From Symsagittifera roscoffensis (taxonomy: Eukaryota > Xenacoelomorpha > Acoela > Convolutidae): a stretch of DNA of 64,000 nucleotides. The stretch spans positions 33,857,301-33,921,300 of the forward strand of contig NC_087066.1 of the NCBI RefSeq assembly GCF_963678635.1, read 5' to 3'. Both the position numbers and the translations under genes were made by a program. Each line of letters begins with the position of its first letter. The first letter of the stretch is position 1. Below are positions 48,001-57,874 of this stretch, piece by piece. Under the pieces are notes generated by a model. It ran no database searches. It saw only the letters and a list, made by a program, of their open reading frames with translations, and was not told the origin of the DNA.

Positions 48001-51000
48001 ATAAAAACATCGTCTAAATAGGTGATTGCGTTTTTCTTGAGTATCAGTGGTCTAAAAATTTTGCTCATAAAAGCTGAAAATGCTGCTGGTCCTATGGATA
48101 TTCCATAGAATAAGCGGTTGAATTCATATTGTTGGTTTCCGATAACAAATTGTGTTAAACGTCGTGATTGTTCATCTAGTGGCATTTGATTGTATGCACT
48201 ATTCATATCGGCGGTTGTAAAGTATTTGCCGTTTATTTTTGTTAAAATAACTTGTATTGGTTCAATGGGCCAATTACATTTTGATTCATCTATAAGTGAA
48301 TTGAGGTATCTAGCATCGAGAACGATTTTTAATGATTCTCCTTTAGCTAGAATGATAACGGGGTTGATAAATGTGTTGCCTTTTGGTTGTTCTTCTTTAT
48401 TAACTGGTGATATAATGTTGTATTGTTCTAAAATATCGAGTAATCTGTTTACTTTATCATGTAAGTGAATTGGTACTTTACTTGCTCTCTGTTTTTTGAA
48501 AACTGCGTCTGGTTTTAACGGGAGATGTAGTGATGAACTGATTTTCCCAACATCAAATTTTGATGTTGCATAGACTGATGAATATTTAATTAGCTGTTTG
48601 GCTAATTTTTCGAATTCGTCTTGTGTTATTTGTGAATGTTGGAAATTAAACATTGTTAAAAATTTTTGTTGGTCCCCTGTGTAGTTACTTATGTTGAATG
48701 TAGGTTTGAAATATGGAGTTTTTGTGAAATAATCCGTATTTCTGTTTTCGTTACTTATTATATTATTTATAGATAATTCTTCATTAAGAATTGTAGATTG
48801 GCAAATATCTAGTAGTTGGAGTATATTATTTACGCGATAGGCTTTTTCGTGTATTGGTGATATTGTAGCGTTGGTTTCACAATATCCTAAAAGTCCTAAA
48901 GGTAATGTTACTTGGTAAGGTGTGTTGTTATAGACATGTAAGGAAATGATATCGGAATTCGAATTTTTCAAATATTTTATGGATGAGATTGTGATTTTGA
49001 AAAATTTGTGAATAGGTTTGAATTCAAATTCTGACATATAAAATTTTTGTTTGTTTTGTTCTTTATCATATTGGTGAACTTGTTTGATTGAAAAATTATA
49101 GATATTTCCTGATAGTGGTTTTAGGTGTTTTCTTTGTTGGTTAAATATCGGGTAGAATTTTGAAAAGAATGGTGGTTGTTTATTTAATCTTTGAAAAAAT
49201 GTTAAGGATGTTTCTTTTGTTTTTGTATATTTATCTTTGATTAATATTTTACTATTTAGTATGTTAATTGTTGGTATATACTTCAAAATAAATGGTATTC
49301 CAATGATATTATATTTAATGTCAGTGATATGGAATATTTGTTTAAATGGCTTATTTAAAATTTTGCTTTGTTCCATTGTTCTGGTGGGGAGGAGAAATAA
49401 TTGGATTTTTCCGTAGTTTATCAATGTTGATCCTTGTGCTGTTGCTAGTTTGCTGGAGGTTTCAAGAGGTGTTAGCTTTGGGTGTAAGGTTTTTATTTCA
49501 TTCCATGTGGGGATGTTTATTATGTTTGATTCTGCTCCTGAATCAATTAAAAAATCTATTTCAAGGTCTGGTGGTTGAAATTCTTTATTTCTTGGGCTTT
49601 CTAAGAGAAATGGTATTGTCCAAATTTTTTCTTTGGGTTGTTCTTTTTGTATATTTTGATAAATGTGGTTTGTATTCAAGCATTTTGTTTTGGTATTTTT
49701 ATTGGTTTGATCTGTAGTGTTAATCTCGTTTGTTTCTTGCGTCGTTGGTGTGGAATTTATGGGTGTAGTGTAATAATTTTGAAGAAATTCTGATTGATTT
49801 TCATATATGTGTGATGGAAAGGGTTGTTCATATATGACAGATTCATAGTCATTTTCGACTTTTATCATATTGATAGAAAGAGTGTTTTCAGTATCACTTT
49901 CTGAATCTGATGATGTACAGTTTATTTGATTGAGTTGTAACGTATCAGTTACTGTGTCATCAATACCTGGAGGGTCTGATGTTGTTTCTGGATTAGATTG
50001 TACTTGATTGATTTGTCTTTGATGTTTAGGTGTACTACTTCTGTGGCGATTATTAGAATTATTATAGTTATTATTATTCCGGTGTGGTGATTGGGAATAA
50101 TTTCTATAACGATTATTATAACTTGAGTGTCGATTTTGTGAATTATTTCGCGATCTGTTTTGGTAATTATTGTTTGGTCTGTTATAGTTCGATCTATTAT
50201 ATGAGTTATTCCTTGATTGATTGTTCGGGTAATTCTGGTTTCGGTTGTTTGAATAACTTCTATTTCGATTATAGGAGTAGTTTCTATTCCTATTGTATGA
50301 TGAATTTCGTGATTGGTTGTTTGGATAGTAGTTATTTCTTGATTGGGAATTAGATCTAGAAACAAATCGTTGTGTATTTGAATTTGATCTGGAGTAGTTA
50401 TTTCGACTATTTGGTCTATTGTAGTGATTTTGTGATGAATTGTTCGTGTTTCTTCGTTCTGGTGATCTTCCTCTATAACTTGAGTTATATGGTGATTGAT
50501 TTCTTGTATAGTTTGTATTGTTCGGGAGTGGTTTTCCTGAACTGTTGTTGCTGTGGACTGTTTTGTTCGGTAGATTTTGATCTTTTTTCATGTATTGATA
50601 GAATGATTTATTTGGTTCTTTATATCTTTGAGGTTTATTTTGGTTGTCTTGCTGTTTTTTTCTACATTCGGAAATACTATGTCCGTATCGTCGGCAATAA
50701 TTACACCATTTTTTGAAAGATGGTTTGCCTTTGAAGTTTGGGTTCTTTTCATAAATATTGAGTATTTCAGTGATTTTTTCAACGAGGTCTGTCTCTGATT
50801 CCTGTATATTATTAATATTAGTGGGAGTCGTTTCAATTCTGTTAACGTATTGTAATTTCAGATTTTCCGTTTCTTCTAGTTTCATCGTGATTTCTGCTTG
50901 TTCTAATTTGTCTACTAGTTTTCGAAAATCTAAATCGGGTTCTCGAATTGAAGAAGGATGGGATGCTCTCTTTTTTATTGCTATTTTCCTTAATTGTGGT

Positions 51001-53228
51001 GTTAAGGTCATCATTAAGATTTCTGTCATCTTTGTGTTTTTATAGTCATGTGTATTTAGTGAGTATGCTTTTCGAACTAGTGTTTCGATTCGTACTGCTA
51101 TTTGTTTGATGGTTTCGTTTGGTAATCTGCGAATTTCATTACATAAAACTCTTTGTTGTTGTTTGTTTCTTTCGGAGTCAAACATTTTTGAAAATTCTTG
51201 TGTAAACCTTTTCCAGTTTGATTTTATTTCTAGAGGTAGTACTGAAAACCATTTTTGGGCTGCGCCATCTAAGGTTGTTTGTATTAACGCTGTGCGTCGA
51301 TGTATCCAATTTTGATGTAGTGGCGTATTAATTGGTTCAGGTCCAATATTTAAAATCAGGTTTGCTGTTACTGCATTTAAATAATCTTCTACAGAATATT
51401 CAGGGTCTGTTCCTGTGAAAACCATTAAAGGTTTGTTTGATGTTATTGATGATCCACCCATAAGGTATGGATTCATTGTCATTTGTAATGATTCTGCTGC
51501 ATTTGGCATTTGAGAAAAATTTGAAAGTTGGTTTCTTGTTATTTCATGTTGTTGGAGATAATATGGGAGTGGTATTTCATTTTGCATTTGTGATGCTTGA
51601 TACGAGTGTGCAGTCATTGGATTTTGTTGTTGAATTGGTTGAAAAGATTGTGTATTAATTAGATTTTGTTGTTGAATTGGTTGTTGATGTTGTGCATCTA
51701 TCGGTTGTGGAGAAAAATTTCTATGATTTGTACGTGTTTTCTGTATTCCTTGTCTACGATATTCTTGAGTATTTGTTGCTAATATATCTGGTTGTAAGAA
51801 ATCATCATCTGAGGATAAATAATCCATTTGATAAGATGTCTGTTTTTTATTTTTATTTTGTTGAAAAAATGGGTAATTTTCACTGTGATCATGTGGAGGA
51901 TTTGTTTGGAAATTTATTGAATTAGGTTGGGTCATTGGGTTATCCCAATTTCGAGATCTTGTATATTGGTTAAAATTTCTTTGTGGTTGGTTATATGTTT
52001 TTGATGGATGTGTATAATTATAATTATGGTCTGCAAAGTTGTTTCTAGTGAATGTTTTGCGTGTTTTTGATGGTATTGTCATGGGTCTGTATGTTTGGTA
52101 ATCCATATGTGAATATTTAGGGGCAACCGAAGGTTTAACGGTTGATTGTAAGGTTACCTGTGTTTGTGAAGGATTTGTATTTCTTGGTGTTGTTAAATTT
52201 GGGCGTATTGGTGAAATACTTTGTTGTGTAGTTGTTGTGTGTACAATTTCTTCATTTATGAAGTGTGATGGTGTCTGGATATCTTGTTGAGTAAGATTCC
52301 TAGTTCCATTGAGGTTTTCATTGTGTATGACTGTAGAATTTAAACTATTATTTTGTGTATCGGGTAAAAATGTATTATAGTTTAATGGTGTTGCATCAAT
52401 TGTTAATGGTATTACTCTTACATAATCTCTTATGTAAGATATTGTACCTATTGCTTGACTTGAGATTGATTGTGGAAAGCTTATAAATGCGGGATGAGAC
52501 CATTCGGGGTCCCAAACATAATCTGATTGTTCTGTGATAGCTGTATCATCGTTCGAGTTTTGGGGTCTAAAATTTTTTCTTGCTTGTGCAATTAAATCAA
52601 TATTGTGTGTAAAATAATCTATTATGAACCATGCCAAAATTTTTTGTAGATCGTGTTTTGTATGTTGTGAAACGTCGTCCTTCGTGAAATTTTCTTTAAT
52701 GATGTTTAAATAACTAGAGAGTAGTGTGATTTCATGTCGTACTTTCAAATGTTTAGATGTTTCTGTCGGTGAGACATTTGTTATTGGGATTTCGTTTTCT
52801 AATATCGAAATATAACTATATATTATTGCGAAAACTTCATTGGTGAATATGGAGTTTGCTCTTTGTGAGTTATGATATTGGATGCTTTTTATATATTCTG
52901 AAAAAACTTTTGAAAATTCTAAATCAAGATCGTCTGTTTGAATTGTATATTTTCTATTATTATGGTTTGGTGAGGTGAATTCTATGGAGTAGATTCCATA
53001 CTGTTGTGTTATGTTGCATATATCTTTTAAGTAGTGATCTATGATTTGTCTTTTGATTTTTACATCGGGGAACTCTGTTTTACATGGACTGATTCCGGGT
53101 TCAAATAAATTTACGAGTAAATTTTGACAAAATATGTGTTGTCCTCTATCAGTATCTGCATCTACTATAAAAGGAAAGATTTCATCATCATCTGGACTTT
53201 CTTCACCTGGGGTGTGCGTTGAGCTCAT
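45006..53228 (-). CDS. gag-pol: Gag-Pol polyprotein in one frame, 2,740 aa
   Basis: Approximate residues: N-terminal domain 1-250; Q-rich disordered region about 480-560; gag capsid-like region around 610-820; CCHC zinc knuckle CNYCRRYGHSISEC about 838-851; N/R/S/Y-rich RNA-binding-like tract about 880-1090; aspartic protease DSGA about 1227; reverse transcriptase with YLDD about 1737; RNase H with CDAS about 1886 and TDH; integrase zinc finger ending CNDC about 2284; DDE core with FDTKG, TDNGTEF and NGLVEGMNRS at about 2317, 2381 and 2414; GPY/F-type domain with KGPYQI about 2596; basic tail. No frameshift or stop separates gag from pol. All catalytic motifs are present, so the enzyme set looks functional. 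Confidence 0.95.
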   Translation of the reverse strand: MSSTHTPGEESPDDDEIFPFIVDADTDRGQHIFCQNLLVNLFEPGISPCKTEFPDVKIKRQIIDHYLKDICNITQQYGIYSIEFTSPNHNNRKYTIQTDDLDLEFSKVFSEYIKSIQYHNSQRANSIFTNEVFAIIYSYISILENEIPITNVSPTETSKHLKVRHEITLLSSYLNIIKENFTKDDVSQHTKHDLQKILAWFIIDYFTHNIDLIAQARKNFRPQNSNDDTAITEQSDYVWDPEWSHPAFISFPQSISSQAIGTISYIRDYVRVIPLTIDATPLNYNTFLPDTQNNSLNSTVIHNENLNGTRNLTQQDIQTPSHFINEEIVHTTTTQQSISPIRPNLTTPRNTNPSQTQVTLQSTVKPSVAPKYSHMDYQTYRPMTIPSKTRKTFTRNNFADHNYNYTHPSKTYNQPQRNFNQYTRSRNWDNPMTQPNSINFQTNPPHDHSENYPFFQQNKNKKQTSYQMDYLSSDDDFLQPDILATNTQEYRRQGIQKTRTNHRNFSPQPIDAQHQQPIQQQNLINTQSFQPIQQQNPMTAHSYQASQMQNEIPLPYYLQQHEITRNQLSNFSQMPNAAESLQMTMNPYLMGGSSITSNKPLMVFTGTDPEYSVEDYLNAVTANLILNIGPEPINTPLHQNWIHRRTALIQTTLDGAAQKWFSVLPLEIKSNWKRFTQEFSKMFDSERNKQQQRVLCNEIRRLPNETIKQIAVRIETLVRKAYSLNTHDYKNTKMTEILMMTLTPQLRKIAIKKRASHPSSIREPDLDFRKLVDKLEQAEITMKLEETENLKLQYVNRIETTPTNINNIQESETDLVEKITEILNIYEKNPNFKGKPSFKKWCNYCRRYGHSISECRKKQQDNQNKPQRYKEPNKSFYQYMKKDQNLPNKTVHSNNSSGKPLPNNTNYTRNQSPYNSSYRGRSPERRNTNNSSQNHYNRPNSRNNYSRSNSNTQRFVSRSNSQSRNNYYPNNQSRNSSYNRNRNYSYNRNRSYSNNRNQNYPNNQSRNNSYNRSNYNRPNNNYQNRSRNNSQNRHSSYNNRYRNYSQSPHRNNNNYNNSNNRHRSSTPKHQRQINQVQSNPETTSDPPGIDDTVTDTLQLNQINCTSSDSESDTENTLSINMIKVENDYESVIYEQPFPSHIYENQSEFLQNYYTTPINSTPTTQETNEINTTDQTNKNTKTKCLNTNHIYQNIQKEQPKEKIWTIPFLLESPRNKEFQPPDLEIDFLIDSGAESNIINIPTWNEIKTLHPKLTPLETSSKLATAQGSTLINYGKIQLFLLPTRTMEQSKILNKPFKQIFHITDIKYNIIGIPFILKYIPTINILNSKILIKDKYTKTKETSLTFFQRLNKQPPFFSKFYPIFNQQRKHLKPLSGNIYNFSIKQVHQYDKEQNKQKFYMSEFEFKPIHKFFKITISSIKYLKNSNSDIISLHVYNNTPYQVTLPLGLLGYCETNATISPIHEKAYRVNNILQLLDICQSTILNEELSINNIISNENRNTDYFTKTPYFKPTFNISNYTGDQQKFLTMFNFQHSQITQDEFEKLAKQLIKYSSVYATSKFDVGKISSSLHLPLKPDAVFKKQRASKVPIHLHDKVNRLLDILEQYNIISPVNKEEQPKGNTFINPVIILAKGESLKIVLDARYLNSLIDESKCNWPIEPIQVILTKINGKYFTTADMNSAYNQMPLDEQSRRLTQFVIGNQQYEFNRLFYGISIGPAAFSAFMSKIFRPLILKKNAITYLDDVFMQSQTKDEMFNVLEKYHQILQNENLKAAPNKSHFFLTRVKFLGHNIERKTITPLKSRIDAIQKLQPPTNKKKIQEFLGMLNFLSKYVYKMQLYLRPFYNILRQQNNFEWNTEHQTRFEEIKKLLTEQISNTIPDSNQPFYAMCDASNFGIGAALLQSHNGTNKMNLISANSRLFTQAELRLSTLMRECTAIIYTLTEYEFLILGSRHPTVLFTDHKPIIFLFTQKSNPNHRVYRFQLILMKFPNLHIVWTAGKNLALPDTLSRNTPPELLTRKTTVEIPKNIKFYLAENETSPRLEGKYAVKTDIEQLQINSLQHFPLYLDCQNNHYEVDLLGTSTFKPIPYSQWIKNNTQQKRTKQHPPKKDHFPLIEKEDLTDKINLSGPQTNDSKYTINQVFDLHDPLDTIPLSKFEIENIFLPPTETITISTLKQYQNLDPIIRQLKSWHKYKTKPIKADSTILGNKTLLRYFRKFNNTTINENTDLLEYNLNESTVPCLPLSTILIAFNISHTQNIKGHSGSEKTYSNFIQNFYFPNAPIWIKVLCNDCIVCQLNKPYPNQKQIAQKQDFKGQSLYFNHRISFDTKGPISPSSEGNSYIMVIVDAFTHYVALNPVPHCNAYYAYTTLYEHWIAKFGLPEILVTDNGTEFINNEIITLCHLYNIKHKPRTSHAPWTNGLVEGMNRSLQEYLRCIINGNDTKYTEWSADVKLFPLAYNSQITTTLGMSPYEMVFNQKPRKPIMFTANSHKNAQGYCQPNKDSICYNLPLHTHDEDHFHHPQILKLASGTHTEWILNRDKKHNEIYQKITKKLLQRQNINEQINSRFTPASDLKIGTFVLIPNFNTQKGISKKIQPLRKGPYQIIAKPTDVTYKITDSNKKEIVQHRNNLLPYYPKEYALRELTQLYSFTGLKIIQNEPHLKNTEQNDNPTENQNTKPTATKNNTQNHKESPKQRKNRKMTEQIIPQEQIDKSENRKTTRLRNQPRKNYKIFIPQSKILKKVEFQK

Positions 53229-53670
53229 TTTTTCGTTCGATGACTGTTAATATGTAATTATTAATGTGTCGAATTGGTTGATTCCAATTGTATAAATGTA
53301 CTGGTTTGTGTTTATACTGCTTTTTTATTTTTCTTTTTCCTCTTTTTGATGAATTTGAAGTTGTTTCTGAGTCAGAAAAATATAATTGATCGTGAAGTGG
53401 GCAATTTTTATCTATTGATTCTTTTAGTTTGTAAAGTTCGTCTAAACTGTTGGTTTCTGATTCTGAAAATGCGTTTCGATTTTTTGAAAATCTTTTTCGT
53501 GTTATTTGTCTTTGTTTCGTTATTATTTTTCTTTTTAGTGTTTGTCGTTTTGTTCGAATGTATCCAACTGTTTGTGTATGAGGTGTGATTACAAGGTCGT
53601 ATTTTTTGTTATCTATTTCACAATTGTGTAAAACGATTGTTTGTTTATTTCCTAGGTTTTTAAATGACAT
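53203..53670 (-). CDS. 155-aa basic ORF upstream of and overlapping gag
   Basis: The protein is strongly basic (TKRQTLKRKIITKQRQITRK and KRGKRKIKKQYKHK) with an acidic serine-rich stretch between, which suggests nucleic-acid binding or nuclear targeting. The last 26 nt overlap the gag start in another frame; the gag ATG follows an A6 run. The second copy at 61401 keeps the same protein almost unchanged apart from a 1-nt deletion, supporting a coding role. No known family is recognised. Confidence 0.7.
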   Translation of the reverse strand: MSFKNLGNKQTIVLHNCEIDNKKYDLVITPHTQTVGYIRTKRQTLKRKIITKQRQITRKRFSKNRNAFSESETNSLDELYKLKESIDKNCPLHDQLYFSDSETTSNSSKRGKRKIKKQYKHKPVHLYNWNQPIRHINNYILTVIERKNELNAHPR

Positions 53671-54602
53671 AAGGTTTAGAATGACGGATGCAAAAGGTTG
53701 TTAAATGATTTCTATTTTCTTAAACTGTTAGTTCTTACGATTTTTTGGTTAGCTTAACCTGGGTCTATTTGTTCAGGGTTGGAGAGAAAAGTATATAGAT
53801 TCCGAAGAATGATTTTTTACTTTCTCGTGGCTAGTATAAGTTAAGGTGTTAACTTACTTAATCTTACTTAGGGGTAGTGATTGTGTTCAAGGGTTGGAGA
53901 ATAGTAAATCGATCCACAAGGTTCAGGTATAATTAGAACGCGAGTAGTTCGTTAGATACTATTTTAAACTTACTAAGTCTAAGATTTATCCTGGGTCTGT
54001 TAAGAGGGGGGGTCAAGTGAAGGATGAATAACCGAAGTTCTTCACTGTTTATCCTAATTTGAATGATTAGTTTTGTTTAAAAATTTCTATTAGTCTTAGG
54101 TCTTTAGAAAGGGTTGGGTAGTGAATCGACGTTTGAGGTCGTTAGACACTAATTAAGTGGGTGGGGGAGAACAAAGTTGTTCTGTTTGATCCAAGGATAA
54201 GCCTTGATGATCAAATTTGAAATTTAATTAAGTAGAAAATGATTTAAGATCCAAGGATAAGCCTTGATGATCTGGTTTTAAGATTAAGTGAATTTAAGTT
54301 TTAATAAAATTTTAAATGTGTGTAAAGGAAAGTTTTAGTGTTTTGATGATATTAGTGGGTTTTTGATTGCTGTTATGTTTTAGGTGATGGAGCTGGAACA
54401 ACAGGATGATTTATGATTACTAACCATTTATTGTCATGCTACTAATTTTTATTTTTTATTTTTCAATAAATATTTTTCAAACATATTTTGTATATTACTG
54501 CAGAATTTAGGAAAACGATCTTAGATCTTTTTATCAATCGTTATTGTATATTAATAATTTTGTTTAGCGCCTGAAATGATTTTGAAGATTAACTTCAAGG
54601 TT
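53671..54602 (-). other. Structured 5' leader
   Basis: A non-coding leader between the 77-aa and 155-aa ORFs. It holds two copies of a 25-bp near-palindrome at 54188-54212 and 54248-54272, 60 bp apart, each able to fold with a CAAGG/CCTTG stem. The second element has the same pair at the same spacing. Confidence 0.6.
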
Positions 54603-54836
54603 TTATGTTTGCAAATGAAAATCTAAATTCATTGCCAGTAGTATTCTAAATATAAAAGTTTGTTCTGGTTTTTGCCTAACTATCATATAGCTATATGGCA
54701 AGTTTCTACTTTGTCGTATGTCGTCTCTGGTTCGAGGTCTTCTTCCAATTCCGGGTAGTTCTGTTATGGTTCGGAATATTGGCTCTGATCTATTGAGTCG
54801 TAGAGACATTTCGATTAAATTATTGTCGTATAACAT
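54603..54836 (-). CDS. 77-aa conserved leader ORF
   Basis: This ORF lies between the primer site and the 155-aa ORF. It starts MLYDNNLIEMSLRLNRSEP and includes ELPGIGRRPRTRDDIRQSRN. The second copy (60248-60481) encodes the same length with eight residue changes; I count about twice as many synonymous as non-synonymous base changes, which indicates selection on the protein. The function is unknown. The arginine-rich middle could bind RNA. Confidence 0.65.
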   Translation of the reverse strand: MLYDNNLIEMSLRLNRSEPIFRTITELPGIGRRPRTRDDIRQSRNLPYSYMIVRQKPEQTFIFRILLAMNLDFHLQT

Positions 54837-54898
54837 TTTGTAAATGTTTTTGTCTAATTTCTAATCTATTTTGGTTAATTCTAAGCTATTAAGGTCTT

Positions 54899-54921
54899 GT
54901 TCGAGACTTATGGTCGCACCA
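54899..54921 (-). promoter_or_regulatory. tRNA primer binding site
   Basis: Two bases after the 5' LTR the minus strand reads TGGTGCGACCATAAGTC and onward. The plus strand looks like a tRNA 3' end: a TTCGA T-loop, a stem and terminal CACCA. The complementarity appears to extend over ~23 nt. I cannot name the tRNA. Confidence 0.8.
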
Positions 54922-54923
54922 GA

Positions 54924-55333
54924 TGAGTTAGAACCGATGTGGTTAACTCATAGAGTAATTTCGGATAGGGTACACCGTCTGCTCGTCACGCTATCTTATT
55001 TTCGGCCGGATAGATTCGTGCAACTTCTTAGTCTAATACCGATCCTAATCTTACTCTTATACTATCTAGTCTCAGGTTGTTTAACTAGTCTCTGCTAGGC
55101 TCAATAGATCTAGGGTATACTGGTTTATTGCGGCTGCTGAAGTGCTCGGGAGAGTCCAACTAATTTCTAAGTTAAATTCAAATCTCTCTGGTGCTGAAAT
55201 TACAAGTAACTTCAGCACTTACAAATAAGTGGGTTGTTAGTTAGATGGATCATGATTGGTTAATATTAAATACTTTACATTGGTAAAACATTTAATTTAT
55301 CCAATCATAAAATGTAGTTTAGATCAGGTTCCA
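54924..55333 (-). repeat. 5' LTR of intact element
   Basis: 410 bp, no difference seen from 36414-36823; followed on the plus strand by the second ATGG duplication at 55334-55337. Confidence 0.95.
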
Positions 55334-56507
55334 ATGGGTAAAACATAAAACTTGTTTATTTGCGCAGACAAATGTTGCTAGATTCGATATGAACATCTAA
55401 GTCTTAATGTTAAAGGACAAAATAAAAACTTCTTGCTTTTTGTATTCTTGCAAAAAGACTTCGATAACAGACATTCGATATTTCCGCTAAGTCTGACCAA
55501 AATTTTATCCCAACCCAATGAAGAATCAGTCTCGTTCTGAAGTTTTTCCAGAGATTGTTGCTTATCAAGTCCCCTCGTACTCAACTTCTCATGGTCAGTA
55601 AGAGCTGATGCACATGTTGTTTCTGTGTTTAGCAAAACAAAAACACTTCGAACGCTGTAGTTTCTCAAGATTTGGCATTTCTGGGCTGTTAAATCTTCTC
55701 TCAAAAAAAATTGTTCGTTTTACAGGTTTTATAGGCTATGATAAAAGAAACCAGAAATATGGCTCCACGAAAATTTCAAACTGCGTAAAATTGTCTATCT
55801 ATGAATTGGAAACAAATGAAACTGTTCGCATTTTGATTTATGATGTTAGCTTCTCTTTATCGTGTATCAGTTTAATGATTAGGTACAGTTACTTCAAAAT
55901 TAAAAACAAATTTGCTTCTGTTGATTAAAATTAGACCGATAATACACTTATCTAACCAGACTTTGTTTCAAGTCAATCATTTGATTGAACTTCTGCTTCC
56001 AGTCAGGCTTCTTTTTTCTAATGCATTTTGCTATTAGTGTCGAATTTTAAGACGGGTTGTTCGATCTTTCTATGTTTTCTCATTGAATTTATGCGTCATT
56101 TCCTCAAGAATGCTGATTACTTCATTCAATAGTGAATTTGATTGAAGTTTTCTTGTGATGAAAACTACTCGAACATTGATTAAACTTCGCCGCCTGCACG
56201 CAAAATATCGGCTCTTGTTCACTCTATTTCAACCATCAGTTTTAGGGTCCTCGCTTGTTTTGTGCTTCAGACAAAGAGCTCCTTTCGCTGTCATGGCCTT
56301 GCTCTTGCCGTCAAAAAATTTTAACAGGATGTCTGGTGCCACAATGGCACACCAATTGCTAGGCTACGATGCTTAGCGATGATAAATGCGCTTTTTAGTT
56401 GTCATAGTTTTATCAAATTTCTCGCAAATAGATTGTACTTTTTCGAACTCTAGATACAAGGCTTGGAGAACACTTTTTGTTGTAAAAAGAAGAGGAAAAG
56501 AAAGAAG
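55334..56507. other. Non-coding stretch
   Basis: Flanking DNA of the retroelement. Short ORFs at 55378, 55608 and 56155 show no recognisable family. Confidence 0.4.
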
Positions 56508-56874
56508 AACAAGACTGCTCGTATCTGGGCGAAGCCCTGAATGTTCCGACTGCCTTTTAAGGTTTATGGAGCAGCAGTAAAAACATTTAAAAAATTAAAT
56601 GAAATAAAATAAAGCGAAAATCATTTTTTTTGAAATTTTTTATGAATACAAACGCCATATAAAATACAACAAGATAGATTTCGTTCCTTGTAACAAATCA
56701 ATTATGCCAAATAGGCTTCGTTCAAACAATTTGGAACGATTTATAAGACGGATTAAATTTCCGCTTACGCGTTAATAGCGCGAATTATATCGCGCGTTAA
56801 TTGTCCCAATTTGGTCAAAATGGCCAAAATGGCAATCTTTAAACCTTCATAACTTTTGTATCGAAAGTCGGAAC
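56508..56874 (-). mobile_element. Helentron-like element, internally deleted, composite pair unit 2
   Basis: The minus strand starts GTTCCGACTTTCGATACAAAAG and jumps to TTATGAAGGTTTAAAG, a deletion relative to 23445-23972 between AAAGT-like repeats. The 3' end is intact. Confidence 0.8.
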
Positions 56875-56943
56875 AACAAGAAGAAAGAAAACTTCAATTA
56901 CTGTGCGAAAATCTTTGCATCAATATAGTGAAGTGAAAAACAA

Positions 56944-57476
56944 AACAATACAGGTCGTATCAGGGTGAAGCCCTGAATGTTCCGACTGCCTTTTAAGGTT
57001 TATGAAACAGTACTAACATTAAAAAATTCAATGAAATAAAATAAAAGAATTTTTTTTTCTAAAATGTGGATTTTTTTAATGAAAATCATCCCCCCCCCAC
57101 ACGCCATATAAAGTACAAAAGGATAGATTTCGCCCTTGTAACAAACCAATTATGGCAAATAAGCTTCTTTTAACCAATTTGGAACAATTTCTAGGACGGA
57201 TTAACTCTCCGCTTACGCGTTAATAGCGCGAAATATATCGCGCGTTAATTGTCCAAAATTGGCCAAAATGACAATCTTTAAACCCCCGTAACTTTACGAA
57301 AAATGATCACAGGTGAAATATCTTTTCAAATTTGAGCACAGGACAACAATACCTTTCGAATGATATAAAAAAATTCCGTCAAAAATGGCTAGTTAAAAAG
57401 TCGAAATTTGTCTGAAGAAAAAAAAAACCCACCCCGAGCACAATTATTCCGTTACTTTTGTATCGAAAGTCGGAAC
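56944..57476 (-). mobile_element. Helentron-like element, composite pair unit 1
   Basis: Full length on the minus strand, ending with the same variant CACCCTGATACGACCTGTATTGTT as 23375. Confidence 0.8.
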
Positions 57477-57870
57477 AAAAAAACAACTCAAAATATCAGT
57501 TAAATGCATTAAATGGTTTGAGTAATTTGAAACAAGAGCAAACAATTTCTATAAAAGTTTCATCAATTTAAGTATTAAGAAAACACAGAAACTAATTGTG
57601 TAATAATTTTTAATTTGTTTCGACCTTAAAGCTATTGGTAAGATTAATCGGAAATCTTACCAATACTTGAAACTCAGGCCTTGTATTTGTAGGCCCACAG
57701 GCTGAATTATTTTTCAAAGCACTGGTGTGCAACTTTTTTGACTTTGCAGTCAAGTTGTCATTATTTTATGATTTTACTTGCAGTGATTTCCATTTTTCGA
57801 CGTGGATCAAGTATTTTGTTTTTACAGAGAAGCAGTTGACCTTCAATTATACAAAATGACTTAATTAACT
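57477..57870. other. Non-coding stretch
   Basis: Nothing recognised between the Helentron-like pair and the small LTR element. Confidence 0.4.
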
Positions 57871-57874
57871 TCAT

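Larger units (their letters stand above)
36414..55333 (-). mobile_element. Intact Tor-like Ty3/gypsy retrovirus-like element, 18.9 kb
   Basis: The element has two 410-bp LTRs that I find identical by eye, TG...CA ends, an ATGG duplication, a tRNA primer site, a purine tract and long open frames. In coding order: 77-aa ORF, 155-aa ORF, gag-pol, 76-aa and 62-aa membrane ORFs, a 378-codon ORF with no ATG, an env-like gene and a 601-aa ORF. The order protease, RT, RNase H, integrase with a GPY/F-type tail is Ty3/gypsy (Metaviridae). With an env-like gene and a possible larvacean host it fits the Tor group, an inference from memory of that group rather than a search. Identical LTRs imply very recent insertion. 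The length is unusually large for the superfamily. Confidence 0.92.

Noticed and set aside
49949-50365. 138-aa ORF in another frame of gag-pol, and the plus-strand ORFs across 45-53 kb
   Set aside because: Shadows of the asparagine/arginine-rich gag region and of pol; the main frame carries all domain motifs.
53203-53228. A -1 frameshift joining the 155-aa ORF to gag at A AAA AAT
   Set aside because: The heptamer is in the right phase for -1 slippage, but the -1 frame meets TGA at once; gag is in the +1 frame and has its own ATG.
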